This document shows positions 23,228 to 32,143 of a stretch of 64,000 bases of DNA, piece by piece. Position 1 is the first letter of the stretch, and each line of letters starts with the position of its first letter. The stretch comes from Curtobacterium sp. MCJR17_020. Its GTDB lineage: Bacteria > Actinomycetota > Actinomycetes > Actinomycetales > Microbacteriaceae. A model generated the notes under the pieces. The model searched no databases and was not told the origin of the DNA. It worked only from the letters and a program-made list of their open reading frames with translations. Both the position numbers and the translations under genes were made by a program. The DNA is taken from assembly GCF_003234365.2 (NCBI RefSeq), contig NZ_CP126260.1, positions 744,001 to 808,000 on the forward strand, written 5' to 3'.

Positions 23228-26200
23228 ATGAGGCTTGGAGTACTCGAGCGCGCCCGGAAAGACCCAGGGGCGTCCACTTCCACCCGATGGTCAGGCCGGA
23301 GCAAGGGCGTCGCGATCGTCACCGCAGCCCTGCTCGGCGCCGGCGGCAGCATCCTCGCCGCCGCCCCCGCGACGGCAGCGCCCGTCGCGTCGACCGGGCA
23401 GGGGCGCTTCCTCAGCGGCTCCGCGCTCGGCTTGGACCTCGACGACATCCTCACCGTGACCCCGGCGGACGCGGTCAACACCGGTGGGGCCACGGACACC
23501 GACGTCCACCCGCTCGACGTCACCGCGCTCAACGCGGTCAACGTCAACCTGGGCGGGGGCCTCAACCTGCTCGGGAACAACGGCATCCTCACCCTCGGAG
23601 CCGTCAACCAGTACGCCGCCGCCAACGCCGACGGCAGCTCCGTCGCCGCGTCCGGCGCAGTGACGAACACCGGCGGGATCGGCGTCGGCGGCCAGGACGG
23701 CGTCCCGCAGTCCAACGCCACGCTCGACTTGTCGGGTCTCATCGGAGCCGACCTGGCGGGCGCACTCGCGAACGCCCAGCTCGAGGTCGGCGCCGTCTCG
23801 GCCACCGCTGCGCAGGCAGCCGGCCCGGACGGTGCGCAGACGGGCGACTACGGCATCGCCGGACTCGACCTGTCGCTGACGAGCCCCGCACTCGGCACCA
23901 CGGTGTCCGGCCTCCGCACCACGCTCGGCACGCTCCAGCCGACGGTCGACGGCGTCGAGGACACCCTGAACGCGCTCGGCCCGCTCGTCCAGGTCCAGGG
24001 CCTGCCCGACCTCGTCACGGTGCTCGACTCGGCCACCGGCGACGTCACCAGCGCCGACGGCTCGATCACGGCGAACCTGCAGACCGGTGCGATCACGGTC
24101 GACGTCGCCGCAGTGCTGACGAACGCCGGTCTGGACATCAACAACCTGCCGGCGAACACCGAGCTGCTGCCGTACATCACGGAGGCCCTCACGACCCAGC
24201 TCCTGCCGGCGGTCACCACCGCGCTGCAGGGGGTCGTGACCCAGCTCACGCAGTCGCTCCGCGGGCTCACCGTCACGGTGGCGGGGATCCCGCTGCCGGT
24301 CGGTCAGCTGCTCGACGTCGTGAACCCCGTCATCGCGCAGGTCGTCGCCCCGATCAACCAGGTCGTCGCCGGCCTCGGTGACACGGTGATCACGCCGCTC
24401 GCCGACGCCCTGACGAGCGTCGTGTCACTGCAGGCCAACGTGCAGGAGACCAGCGCCGACGGCGTGTTCACCCAGCGCGCCCTGCGCGTCGCACTGGTGC
24501 CGGCCGCCGGCACCGCCGTCGTCAACCTCGCCTCGGCTGCGGTCGGCCCGAACGCCGGTCCGCTCGCGGTCCCGACGATCACCGCGCTCGACCCCGACAA
24601 CGGGCCGGTCGCCGGTGGCACGGTCGTCACCGTCACGGGCACCGGTTTCACGGACGACGCCACGGTGTCGGTCGACGGTTCCGACCCGATCGAGGCGGAC
24701 TCCGTCTCGGACGACGGCACCGAGCTGACGTTCACCACGCCGGCGCACGTCGTCGGCACGGTCGACGTCACCGTCACGACGCCCGCCGGTGAATCCGACC
24801 CGCTCGACTTCACCTACACCGACGACGCGGCCGCGGTCCCGACCATCACGACGCTCGACCCCGACAACGGGCCGGTCGCCGGCGGCACGGTCGTCACCGT
24901 CACGGGCACCGGTTTCACGGACGACGCCACGGTGTCGGTCGACGGTTCCGACCCGATCGAGGCGGACTCCGTCTCGGACGACGGCACCGAGCTGACGTTC
25001 ACCACGCCGGCGCACGACGCCGGGACGGTCGACGTCACGGTCACCACGCCTGCTGGCACCTCGGACCCGCTCGACTACAGGTACAACCCGGCACCCGCAG
25101 CGGTGCCCACGCTCACGACGCTCGATCCCGACAACGGGCCGGTCGGCGGCGGCACACTCGTCACCGTCACGGGCACCGGGTTCACCGACGACGCGACCGT
25201 CTCGGTCGACGGGTCCGACCCGATCGACCCGGAGTCGGTCTCCGACGACGGCACCGAACTGACGTTCACGACCCCGGCGCACGTCGCCGGTCCCGTCGAC
25301 GTGACCGTCACGACCGACGCAGGGACCTCGGACCCGCTGACGTACACCTACAACCCGGCACCCGCCGGGGCTCCGACGCTGACGGCGCTGGACCCCGACA
25401 ACGGTCCGGTCACCGGTGGCACGGTCGTCACGGTCTCCGGCACGGGCTTCACCGACGACTCGACGGTCTCGGTCGACGGCTCCGACCCGATCACGCCGGA
25501 CAGCGTCTCGGACGACGGCACCGAGCTGACGTTCACGACGCCGGCGCACACCGCCGGTGCGGTCCCCGTGACCGTCACCAACGGCTCCGGCACCTCGGCG
25601 CCGCTGCCGTACACGTACAACCCGGCCCCGGCCGCGGTCCCGACGATCTCCGCGCTGGACCCGGACAACGGTCCGGCCGCGGGCGGCACGGTCGTGACCG
25701 TCACGGGCACCGGTTTCACCGACGACTCCACGGTGTCGGTGGACGGCTCCGACCCGATCACGCCGGACAGCGTGTCGGCGGACGGCACGACGCTCACCTT
25801 CACGACCCCGGCGCACGCTGCCGGTGACGTCGAGGTCACGGTGACGACCCCGGGTGGCACGTCCGACCCGCTGGTCTACACCTACAACCCCGCGTCGACC
25901 ACGACGACCCCGCCGCCGGTGATCACCTCGCCGGAGGACGGTGGCACCGTCACCACGCCCAACCCGCCGATCACCGGCACCGGCCAGCCCGGCGCGACCG
26001 TCACGGTCACCGTCGGCACGGTCGTCGTCTGCACCGCGGTCGTCGCGGCCGACGGCACCTGGAAGTGCACCCCGATCGTCGGCTTCGGCCCGGGAACGGT
26101 GACCATCACCGCCACCCAGACCGGCGCTGACGGCACCTCGGCGGCGTCCGACCCGGTGACGTTCACCGTCCGCCTGGCAACCGCCGGCACCGGTGGCACC

Positions 26201-26329
26201 GGCGGGACCGGCCCGAACGGGACGCTCGCCTACACGGGCAGCGACCCGGCCCCGGTGATCGCCTTCGCGATCCTGCTGATGCTCGCGGGCGTCGGGCTCA
26301 CCATCGCCCGCCGCTTCCGTCGGGCCTAG
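23228..26329 (+). CDS. Surface-anchored protein with five IPT/TIG repeats and LAYTG signal
   Basis: A 1033-residue secreted protein. A signal peptide ends near residue 47 (LAAAPATA). Residues 50-445 form a choice-of-anchor-G-like region rich in Asn and Leu. Residues 448-892 are five IPT/TIG immunoglobulin-like repeats of exactly 89 residues, each starting near ALDPDNGP. A further Ig-like domain (about 895-985) has two Cys that could form a disulfide. The end is a cell-wall sorting signal: LAYTG at 1000-1004, a hydrophobic helix and the tail ARRFRRA. LAxTG is the class E sortase motif of high-GC Gram-positives. AGGAG precedes the ATG. Likely an adhesin; binding partner unknown. Confidence 0.88.
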   Translation: MRLGVLERARKDPGASTSTRWSGRSKGVAIVTAALLGAGGSILAAAPATAAPVASTGQGRFLSGSALGLDLDDILTVTPADAVNTGGATDTDVHPLDVTALNAVNVNLGGGLNLLGNNGILTLGAVNQYAAANADGSSVAASGAVTNTGGIGVGGQDGVPQSNATLDLSGLIGADLAGALANAQLEVGAVSATAAQAAGPDGAQTGDYGIAGLDLSLTSPALGTTVSGLRTTLGTLQPTVDGVEDTLNALGPLVQVQGLPDLVTVLDSATGDVTSADGSITANLQTGAITVDVAAVLTNAGLDINNLPANTELLPYITEALTTQLLPAVTTALQGVVTQLTQSLRGLTVTVAGIPLPVGQLLDVVNPVIAQVVAPINQVVAGLGDTVITPLADALTSVVSLQANVQETSADGVFTQRALRVALVPAAGTAVVNLASAAVGPNAGPLAVPTITALDPDNGPVAGGTVVTVTGTGFTDDATVSVDGSDPIEADSVSDDGTELTFTTPAHVVGTVDVTVTTPAGESDPLDFTYTDDAAAVPTITTLDPDNGPVAGGTVVTVTGTGFTDDATVSVDGSDPIEADSVSDDGTELTFTTPAHDAGTVDVTVTTPAGTSDPLDYRYNPAPAAVPTLTTLDPDNGPVGGGTLVTVTGTGFTDDATVSVDGSDPIDPESVSDDGTELTFTTPAHVAGPVDVTVTTDAGTSDPLTYTYNPAPAGAPTLTALDPDNGPVTGGTVVTVSGTGFTDDSTVSVDGSDPITPDSVSDDGTELTFTTPAHTAGAVPVTVTNGSGTSAPLPYTYNPAPAAVPTISALDPDNGPAAGGTVVTVTGTGFTDDSTVSVDGSDPITPDSVSADGTTLTFTTPAHAAGDVEVTVTTPGGTSDPLVYTYNPASTTTTPPPVITSPEDGGTVTTPNPPITGTGQPGATVTVTVGTVVVCTAVVAADGTWKCTPIVGFGPGTVTITATQTGADGTSAASDPVTFTVRLATAGTGGTGGTGPNGTLAYTGSDPAPVIAFAILLMLAGVGLTIARRFRRA
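24569..25903 (+). repeat. Five tandem 267-bp repeats
   Basis: Units begin at 24569, 24836, 25103, 25370 and 25637, each exactly 267 bases (89 codons). Units 1 and 2 are nearly identical at DNA level; later ones diverge mostly at third positions. They encode the IPT/TIG domains and can recombine to change copy number. Confidence 0.92.
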
Positions 26330-26635
26330 TCCGCACCACCAGCAGCGCTCGTCGGGATCCGTCCCGGCGGGCGCTGTTGCGCGCGCGTGCGAGTGCGGGT
26401 GCGTGCGCGTGCGCGTGCGGGAGCGTGCGCGTGCATGCGTGCGCACCGTGCGACGATCCACCACGTGATCGACGCGTGGAACGTCGGAACATGCGCACGC
26501 ACCGGATGCGTGTGCATCGTGCGACACAACACCGGTTGATCGACGCGTGGAACGTCGGAACATGCGCACGCACCAGCGGACGGGAGGCGCGGTGCGGGCC
26601 CGCCACAGGACGCGTCCGTCCGCCGGTGGGCGCGA
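26330..26635. repeat. Gene-free repeat region with two identical 38-bp direct repeats and a hairpin
   Basis: After the surface-protein stop comes an alternating GTGCG/GCGTGC tract (about 26375-26450). Two identical 38-base repeats follow at 26466-26503 and 26537-26574, containing CGACGCGTGGAACGTCGG. Each is preceded by partly complementary sequence, so both can fold. A degenerate copy 4 of the GACGGGAGGC hairpin family lies at 26577-26624, twelve bases beyond the UvrA2 stop. No coding potential was seen. A variant of the 38-mer core occurs at 33609-33630. Confidence 0.75.
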
Positions 26636-29062
26636 TCAGCGCCCGAGCTGCTCCCGCAGGTACGGCGCGGTCCGGCTCTCGGCGGAGGCCGCGACCTGGG
26701 CGGGGGTGCCGGTGGCGACGACGCGGCCGCCGTCCTCACCGCCGGACGGCCCCATGTCGATGACGTGGTCGGCACTCGCGACGACGTCCATGGCGTGCTC
26801 GACCACGACGACGGTGTTGCCGGCGTCGGTGAGGCGTGCGAGCTGTGCGGTCAGCAGTTCGACGTCGGCAGGGTGCAGGCCCGTCGTCGGTTCGTCGAGC
26901 AGGTAGAGCGTGTGCCCGGTGCGCGCGCGTTGCAGCTCGGTCGCGAGCTTGATGCGCTGGGCCTCGCCGCCGGACAGCTCCGGTGCGGGCTGTCCGAGCC
27001 GTAGGTAGCCGAGGCCGACCTGACGCAGGGCCTCGAGCCCGCGGGCGGCGGCCGGCAGCGATGCCAGGAAGGGCGCAGCATGGTCGACGGTCATGCCCAG
27101 GACGTCGGCGATCGATGCACCGTCCCACTGCACCTCGAGCGTCTCGTCGTTGTAGCGCGCACCGTGGCACTCCGGGCAGGGCGCCCAGCTGCCCGGCAGG
27201 AACAGGAGCTCGACCGACACCGAGCCCTCGCCCTGGCACACCTCGCACCGGCCGCCGGCCACGTTGAACGAGAAGCGGCTGGCGGTCCAGCCGCGGGCCT
27301 TCGCGTCGTCGGTCGCGGCGAACGCGGCACGCACGGCGTCGAAGAGCCCGGTGTAGGTGGCGAGGTTCGAACGCGGGGTGCGGCCGATCGGCTTCTGGTC
27401 GACCTGCACGACACGGTCGACGAGCGGGTGCGACGTCGCCACGCCGGGCAGGACACCGCCGACGAGCGACGACTTGCCGGAGCCGCTGACGCCGGTGACC
27501 GCGGTGAGCACCCCGAGCGGCAGGTCGACGTCCAGGTCCTGCAGGTTGTGCAGGGTGAGGTCGCGCAGCTCGAGGGTCCCGACGGGGGTCCGGACGGTGC
27601 GCTCACCGTCGGCACGGTCGCGCGGGTGCAGGAACCGTCGGGTGACCGATGCCTCGACGTCGGCGAGGCCGTCGACGGGGCCGCTGTACAGGACGGTGCC
27701 CCCGCCGGACCCGGCACCCGGGCCGACGTCGACGATCCAGTCCGCCCGCCGCACGATGCTCATGTCGTGCTCGACGACGAAGACGCTGTTGCCGCCGGCG
27801 CGCAGGTCGTCGAGGACCTCGACCAAGGACTCGGCATCGGCGGGGTGCAGGCCGGCGCTCGGTTCGTCGAGCACGTAGACGACGCCGAACAGGCCGGAGC
27901 GCAGTTGTGTCGCGATGCGCAGGCGTTGCGTCTCGCCGGGGGAGAGCGTCGGGGTGGCCCGGTCGAGCGCGAGGTATCCGAGGCCCAGGCCGACGAGCAC
28001 CTCGACCCGGGTGAGCAGGTCGCGGGAGATCGCGACGGCGACCTCGGTGTGTTCGCCGGACGAGGCACGTGAGGTGGCAGCGCCGGCGTCCGCGATGGTG
28101 GCGATCGGGCGCAGGACGTCGGCCAGCGCCGTGAGCGGCAGGCCGTTCAGGTCGGCGATCGAGTGGCCGCCGACGGTGACCGCCAGGGCCGCCCGTGTCA
28201 GGCCGGTCCCGCCGCAGAGGCCACACGGACCGGACTCGACGAACTGCAGCACCTTGGTCCGCTGCGTCTCGCTCTGCGAGTCGGCGAGGGTGTGCATCAC
28301 GAACTGGCGTGCGCTCCAGAACCGCCCCTTGTACGGCTTCGCGACGCGGTCGCGCTTCGGGTGGACCTGGACGACGGGCTGCTCCTCGGTGAACAGCAAC
28401 CAGTCGCGGTCCTGTCGGGAGAGCTCACGCCACGGCACGTCGATGTCGTAGCCGAGCACCGCGGTGACGTCGCGCAGGTTCTTGCCCTGCCAGGCCCCGG
28501 GCCACGCGGTGATCGCGCCGTCGCGGATGCTCAACGACGGGTCGTGCACGGCCGAGGCCTCGGTGACCTCGTGGGCGATGCCGAGTCCGTGGCACCGCGG
28601 GCAGGCCCCGGCCACGGTGTTCGGTGAGAACGAGTCGGACTCGAGCCGGTCGGCGCCGGACGGGTAGGTGCCGGCGCGGGAGAACAACATGCGCATCGAG
28701 TTCGACAGGGTCGTCAGGGTGCCGACGGTCGAACGGCTGCTCGGCGCACCGCGGCGCTGCTGCAGGGCCACGGCGGGCGGCAACCCGGTGATCGAGTCGA
28801 CGTGTGGCGTCGACCCCTGCGCGATGAGCCGTCGGGCGTACGGGGCGACGGACTCGAGGAACCGGCGCTGCGCCTCGGCGAACACCGTGCCGAACGCGAG
28901 CGAGGACTTTCCGGAGCCGGAGACGCCGGTGAAGGCGACGATGCGGTTGCGCGGGATGTCCACGTCGACGTCCTGCAGGTTGTGCTCACGGGCGCCGCGG
29001 ACGCGGATGAAGTCGTCGGGCCCCGGTTGGTCGTCGGTCACGGTCGAGCGGGGAGCGGGCAT
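26636..29062 (-). CDS. UvrA2-type excinuclease ATPase (drug-resistance-like)
   Basis: An 808-residue double ABC ATPase of the UvrA family, shorter than housekeeping UvrA (about 950). Walker A motifs are GVSGSGKSS in both halves; zinc-binding modules are CPRCHGLG, CGLCGGTG and the CEVCQGEG...CPECHG set; signatures include LSPGETQR and LSGGEAQR, with DEPSAGLHP and DEPTTGLHP as Walker B ends. The UvrB-interacting insertion appears shortened, which defines class II UvrA (DrrC-like proteins linked to resistance to DNA-binding drugs). It probably acts on DNA-bound drug and not in regular nucleotide excision repair. It stands alone. Confidence 0.93.
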   Translation of the reverse strand: MPAPRSTVTDDQPGPDDFIRVRGAREHNLQDVDVDIPRNRIVAFTGVSGSGKSSLAFGTVFAEAQRRFLESVAPYARRLIAQGSTPHVDSITGLPPAVALQQRRGAPSSRSTVGTLTTLSNSMRMLFSRAGTYPSGADRLESDSFSPNTVAGACPRCHGLGIAHEVTEASAVHDPSLSIRDGAITAWPGAWQGKNLRDVTAVLGYDIDVPWRELSRQDRDWLLFTEEQPVVQVHPKRDRVAKPYKGRFWSARQFVMHTLADSQSETQRTKVLQFVESGPCGLCGGTGLTRAALAVTVGGHSIADLNGLPLTALADVLRPIATIADAGAATSRASSGEHTEVAVAISRDLLTRVEVLVGLGLGYLALDRATPTLSPGETQRLRIATQLRSGLFGVVYVLDEPSAGLHPADAESLVEVLDDLRAGGNSVFVVEHDMSIVRRADWIVDVGPGAGSGGGTVLYSGPVDGLADVEASVTRRFLHPRDRADGERTVRTPVGTLELRDLTLHNLQDLDVDLPLGVLTAVTGVSGSGKSSLVGGVLPGVATSHPLVDRVVQVDQKPIGRTPRSNLATYTGLFDAVRAAFAATDDAKARGWTASRFSFNVAGGRCEVCQGEGSVSVELLFLPGSWAPCPECHGARYNDETLEVQWDGASIADVLGMTVDHAAPFLASLPAAARGLEALRQVGLGYLRLGQPAPELSGGEAQRIKLATELQRARTGHTLYLLDEPTTGLHPADVELLTAQLARLTDAGNTVVVVEHAMDVVASADHVIDMGPSGGEDGGRVVATGTPAQVAASAESRTAPYLREQLGR

Positions 29063-29098
29063 CTGCTCGATGGTAGGCGGGTGCTGCTGAACGTGGTG

Positions 29099-29130
29099 AA
29101 GGGCCGTCCCGGTTGCCCGGGGCGGCCCTT
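29099..29130 (-). terminator. Hairpin terminator of the secreted-protein gene
   Basis: AAGGGCCGTCCCGG and CCCGGGGCGGCCCTT pair almost fully with a short loop, 27 bases past the stop of the minus-strand gene at 29157 and before the UvrA2 start. Confidence 0.8.
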
Positions 29131-29156
29131 CTCTTGTGGTGCGGTGGTGCGGGGTG

Positions 29157-29837
29157 TTACTTGATCTGTGCGGTGATGGTGGCGGTGCCGACGAGGAGGC
29201 CGCGCTTGACGGCGTCGGTGCCGAAGGTCTTGTTCAGCAGGCCGGCGGCGTCTTCGGAGACGTGGACGGTGGTGCCGGTCAGGATGGCGTTGTCGCCCTC
29301 GAGCTGGAGGGGCTTGAGGGAACCGCCCCAGAGCTCGAACAGGAACGCGTTGGACGCGGCGACCTTGCCGTTGACCAGGACGTCACCGTAGAGCTTGGAG
29401 GAGCCCGGGTTCACGACGAAGTTCTCGAGCGTGACGGTGGTGTCGCCGGCCTTCAGGGTGAGGCCGGAGTCGTCGTGGTTGAGCAGGCCCTGCACGTAGG
29501 GCTTGTAGTTGCCGTCCGGCGACCAGTAGGTGACCGACCCGGCGGTGATCGGGAACGACACCGACCCGTCAGCGAGGGTCGCGTCGCCGGAGACGCCGGG
29601 GGTGAGCTTGAGGGCGGTGAGGGCGTCGGTGAAGCCGGAGTCGAGCTTCACGGCGGTGGACCCGCCGAGGACCTCGGGGACGGAGGCGACCGGTGCGGGG
29701 ATCTTCGACGACGACGACGAGACCGTGTGGATCGAGGGGGTGGCGGCCTGGGCGGAGGAGATGCCGAACGCGGCACCGCCGAGGACGAGGGCGCCGGTCG
29801 TGGCGAGGGTGATGGAGGTCTTCAGGCTCTTGCGCAT
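29157..29837 (-). CDS. Secreted protein, function unknown
   Basis: A 226-residue protein with a clear Sec signal peptide: basic start (MRKSLK), hydrophobic core and AQA cleavage site near residue 31. The mature part is rich in Gly, Thr, Ser and Val, has no Cys, and looks beta-stranded; a Ser-run (SSSSS) follows the N-terminus. I do not recognise a family with confidence; the VTYWSPDGNY and VHVSEDAAGLLNKTFG stretches would be good search seeds. AAGGAA precedes ATG at 29837. A strong terminator follows. The 280 bases upstream hold no gene and probably carry its promoter. Confidence 0.8.
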   Translation of the reverse strand: MRKSLKTSITLATTGALVLGGAAFGISSAQAATPSIHTVSSSSSKIPAPVASVPEVLGGSTAVKLDSGFTDALTALKLTPGVSGDATLADGSVSFPITAGSVTYWSPDGNYKPYVQGLLNHDDSGLTLKAGDTTVTLENFVVNPGSSKLYGDVLVNGKVAASNAFLFELWGGSLKPLQLEGDNAILTGTTVHVSEDAAGLLNKTFGTDAVKRGLLVGTATITAQIK

Positions 29838-30118
29838 GGTGATCGATTCCTTTGCTGAGGTGTCGCGCTCGGCGCGGCTGCTGTGTGCGCGCCGAACACA
29901 CCCTGGTGCAGGGTGGAGAACCAGCAATGTGCGGCTGGTGAGCGCTCCGGGTGGTTCCCGGTCTGTGCAGGTGATTCGGGGGCCTCCGGCAAACGGTTTG
30001 GACCGATCTGTCCTCGTTACCGGTCTGTGACCTTCGACCGGCTCCGGACAGCCCTCAACTAGCGATGTACGTTCGCTGTGTGGCCGCTGGACACGGCCGT
30101 TCACGAAGGGTTCCCCAC

Positions 30119-30514
30119 ATGGCAAACACGAACAGCCGTCCGACCAGCGTCACCGTGTCGTTCATCATCTGGCTGGTGGTGGTCCTGGCGAACATCGTGC
30201 AGGGCATCATCAGCCTGACGTCCGGCAGCTCTGCCGACGTCGCCGACAGCGTCGGCACCGCCCCGCTCGTCGGCGGGGCGATCTTCGCCTTCGTCCTCGC
30301 CGTGATCGAGCTCATCATCGTCTTCAAGATGCGCGACGGTCGCAACTGGGCCCGCATCGTCCTCACCGTGCTCGCGATCCTGCAGCTCATCGGTGTGGGC
30401 GTGGGCGCGGCCTCCGGTGGCAACGCCTTCGGCTGGATCGGTGGCGTCGCCGTGCTCGTCGCGACGATCCTGATGTACGTCGGCGGAGCGAACGGCTACT
30501 TCCGCCGCCGCTGA
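30119..30514 (+). CDS. Small four-TM membrane protein
   Basis: A 131-residue protein with four hydrophobic segments (about residues 13-30, 48-66, 77-96 and 102-123) and the short motif FKMRDGRNWARIVLT between helices 2 and 3, typical of small uncharacterised actinobacterial membrane proteins. ATG at 30119 was preferred over an ATG 54 bases upstream because GAAGGG lies at proper spacing and the longer form adds a non-membrane, Arg-rich stretch. Function unknown. It ends at a perfect bidirectional hairpin. Confidence 0.82.
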   Translation: MANTNSRPTSVTVSFIIWLVVVLANIVQGIISLTSGSSADVADSVGTAPLVGGAIFAFVLAVIELIIVFKMRDGRNWARIVLTVLAILQLIGVGVGAASGGNAFGWIGGVAVLVATILMYVGGANGYFRRR

Positions 30515-30557
30515 GCGCGACAGCGTGACGCACGCCGGGCGCTGAACGCGACCGACT

Positions 30558-30605
30558 GACGGACGGGAGGCCCGGTGCCAGCTGGCACCGGGCCTCCCGT
30601 CCGTC
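30558..30605. terminator. GACGGGAGGC-family hairpin, copy 5 (perfect palindrome)
   Basis: A 48-base perfect palindrome: 22-base arms beginning GACGGACGGGAGGC around AGCT. It lies between convergent stops (30514 and 30618), so it can end transcripts from both sides. Confidence 0.85.
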
Positions 30606-30617
30606 GTCCACGTGCGT

Positions 30618-32003
30618 TCAGAACGCCTTGCCGGGATTGAGGGTGCCCGCCGGGTCCAGGGCGTCCTTGACGGCACGGTGCATCGCGAGGACCCGCTCGC
30701 CGAGCTCCTGCCGCAGGCCCGCCAGCTTGAGCAGGCCGACACCGTGCTCACCCGTGACGGTGCCGCCGAGCGCCAGGCAGTCCGCGACGATCTGGTCGAA
30801 CGCCTGCTTCGCGCGGGCCTTCGCGGCGTCGTCGCCCACGGGCGCGATGATCAGCGGGTGCAGGTTGCCGTCGCCGGCGTGCGCGATGTTCGCGATCGTG
30901 ACGTCGTGCGCCGAAGCGGTCGCCTGGATCCGCCGGAGCATCTCGGGCACCGCGCTGCGCGGCACGCAGATGTCCTCGGTCAGCACCGGGCCGAGCCGCT
31001 CGAGCGCCGGGTACGCGAGCCGCCGCGCCTGGAACAGCCGGGCGATGTCGTCGGGGTCCGTGGCCCGCTCGACGTCGGTGCCACCGGCCCGTGCGAAGAC
31101 CGCGGCGACCTGGTCGGCGAGGTCGTCGCCCGCCGCACCGCGCTCGTCGACCCGTGCCAGCAGCAGGGTGTCGACGTCGGACGGCAGGCCCAGGCGCATC
31201 CAGTCGTCGACGGCCCGCAGGCAGGTCCGGTCGACGATCTCGAGCGCTGCGGGGATGATGCCGGCGCGTGAGATCGCCGCGACGGCGTCCCCGGCGGCGC
31301 TGAGCGAGGGGAAGTACCCGATCACGGCGCGCTCATCGCGGCCAGCAAGGGGGAGCAGCTTGACGGTCACCGACACGACGATGCCGAGCGTGCCCTCCGA
31401 GCCCACCATGAGGCCGGCCAGGTCGTACCCGGCGACGCCCTTCGCCGTGCGGCGCCCGAGCTCCACCACGGAACCGTCGGCCAGCACCACGGTCATCCCG
31501 AGCACGTAGTCGCGGGTGACGCCGTACTTCACGCAGCAGATCCCGCCGGCGTTCGTCGCGACGTTGCCGCCGATCGTCGAGATGGCCGAGCTCGCCGGGT
31601 CCGGCGGGTACCAGAGTCCGTGCTCCGCGACGGCAGCCCGGAGCGCGTCGTTGATCACACCGGGCTGGGTGACGGCGTAGCGCTCGTCGGTGTTCACCTC
31701 GAGCACCGCGTCCATCAGCTCGAGGGACAGCACGACCGATCCGGCCATCGCGTTCGCCCCGCCGGACAGACCGGTCCCGGCGCCGCGCGGCACGACCCGC
31801 ACGCCGGCGGCTGCCGCCCACCGGACGGTGGTGACGACGTCGTCGGTGCTGCGTGCGAGGACGACGGCGAGCGGTGCCGTGGAGTCGGCCCACTCGGCAT
31901 CGTCGTGGCGGTACCGCTCGAGCGACGCCGGGTCGCGGAGGACCTGGTCCGGCTCGAGCAGGTCGTCGAGGTCGGCGGTGTCGACGGCGTGGCTGACGGT
32001 CAT
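30618..32003 (-). CDS. FAD-linked oxidase, GlcD/D-lactate dehydrogenase type
   Basis: A 461-residue flavoprotein of the VAO/PCMH family. The FAD-binding domain shows VVPRGAGTGLSGGANA, the PGV-N motif and IGGNVATNAGG with GICCVKYG; the C-terminal FAD-oxidase domain has the HAGDGNLHP metal-binding stretch and ends GEHGVGLLK...LDPAGTLNPGKAF. Enzymes of this type oxidise glycolate, D-lactate or other 2-hydroxy acids, passing electrons to quinone or another acceptor. ATG at 32003 starts the family N-terminus; GAAGGA is rather far. It is transcribed alone, divergent from the catalase gene. Confidence 0.93.
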   Translation of the reverse strand: MTVSHAVDTADLDDLLEPDQVLRDPASLERYRHDDAEWADSTAPLAVVLARSTDDVVTTVRWAAAAGVRVVPRGAGTGLSGGANAMAGSVVLSLELMDAVLEVNTDERYAVTQPGVINDALRAAVAEHGLWYPPDPASSAISTIGGNVATNAGGICCVKYGVTRDYVLGMTVVLADGSVVELGRRTAKGVAGYDLAGLMVGSEGTLGIVVSVTVKLLPLAGRDERAVIGYFPSLSAAGDAVAAISRAGIIPAALEIVDRTCLRAVDDWMRLGLPSDVDTLLLARVDERGAAGDDLADQVAAVFARAGGTDVERATDPDDIARLFQARRLAYPALERLGPVLTEDICVPRSAVPEMLRRIQATASAHDVTIANIAHAGDGNLHPLIIAPVGDDAAKARAKQAFDQIVADCLALGGTVTGEHGVGLLKLAGLRQELGERVLAMHRAVKDALDPAGTLNPGKAF

Positions 32004-32143
32004 CGGTTCGGGGGTCCTTCCGGGCGCTGCGGTGCGGCGCCGACGACGATACCGCGCTGAGTGGACGACCCGTGTCGTCTGCCAGGGACGCCGGACGACG
32101 GTGAGGCACGCGGCGGTTCCGTCGCGGTGAGCAAGGAGAGTCC

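Noticed and set aside
24569..25903. CRISPR array
   Set aside because: Units are 267 bases long, have no spacers, stay in frame and encode a protein domain.
26375..26450. Z-DNA-forming or coding GCGTGC tract
   Set aside because: Alternating purine-pyrimidine content is noted in the region entry, but no frame or regulatory context supports a specific function.
24425..26569. 714-residue minus-strand frame over the IPT repeats
   Set aside because: Repetitive only because the sense strand is repetitive; starts and composition are those of a shadow frame.
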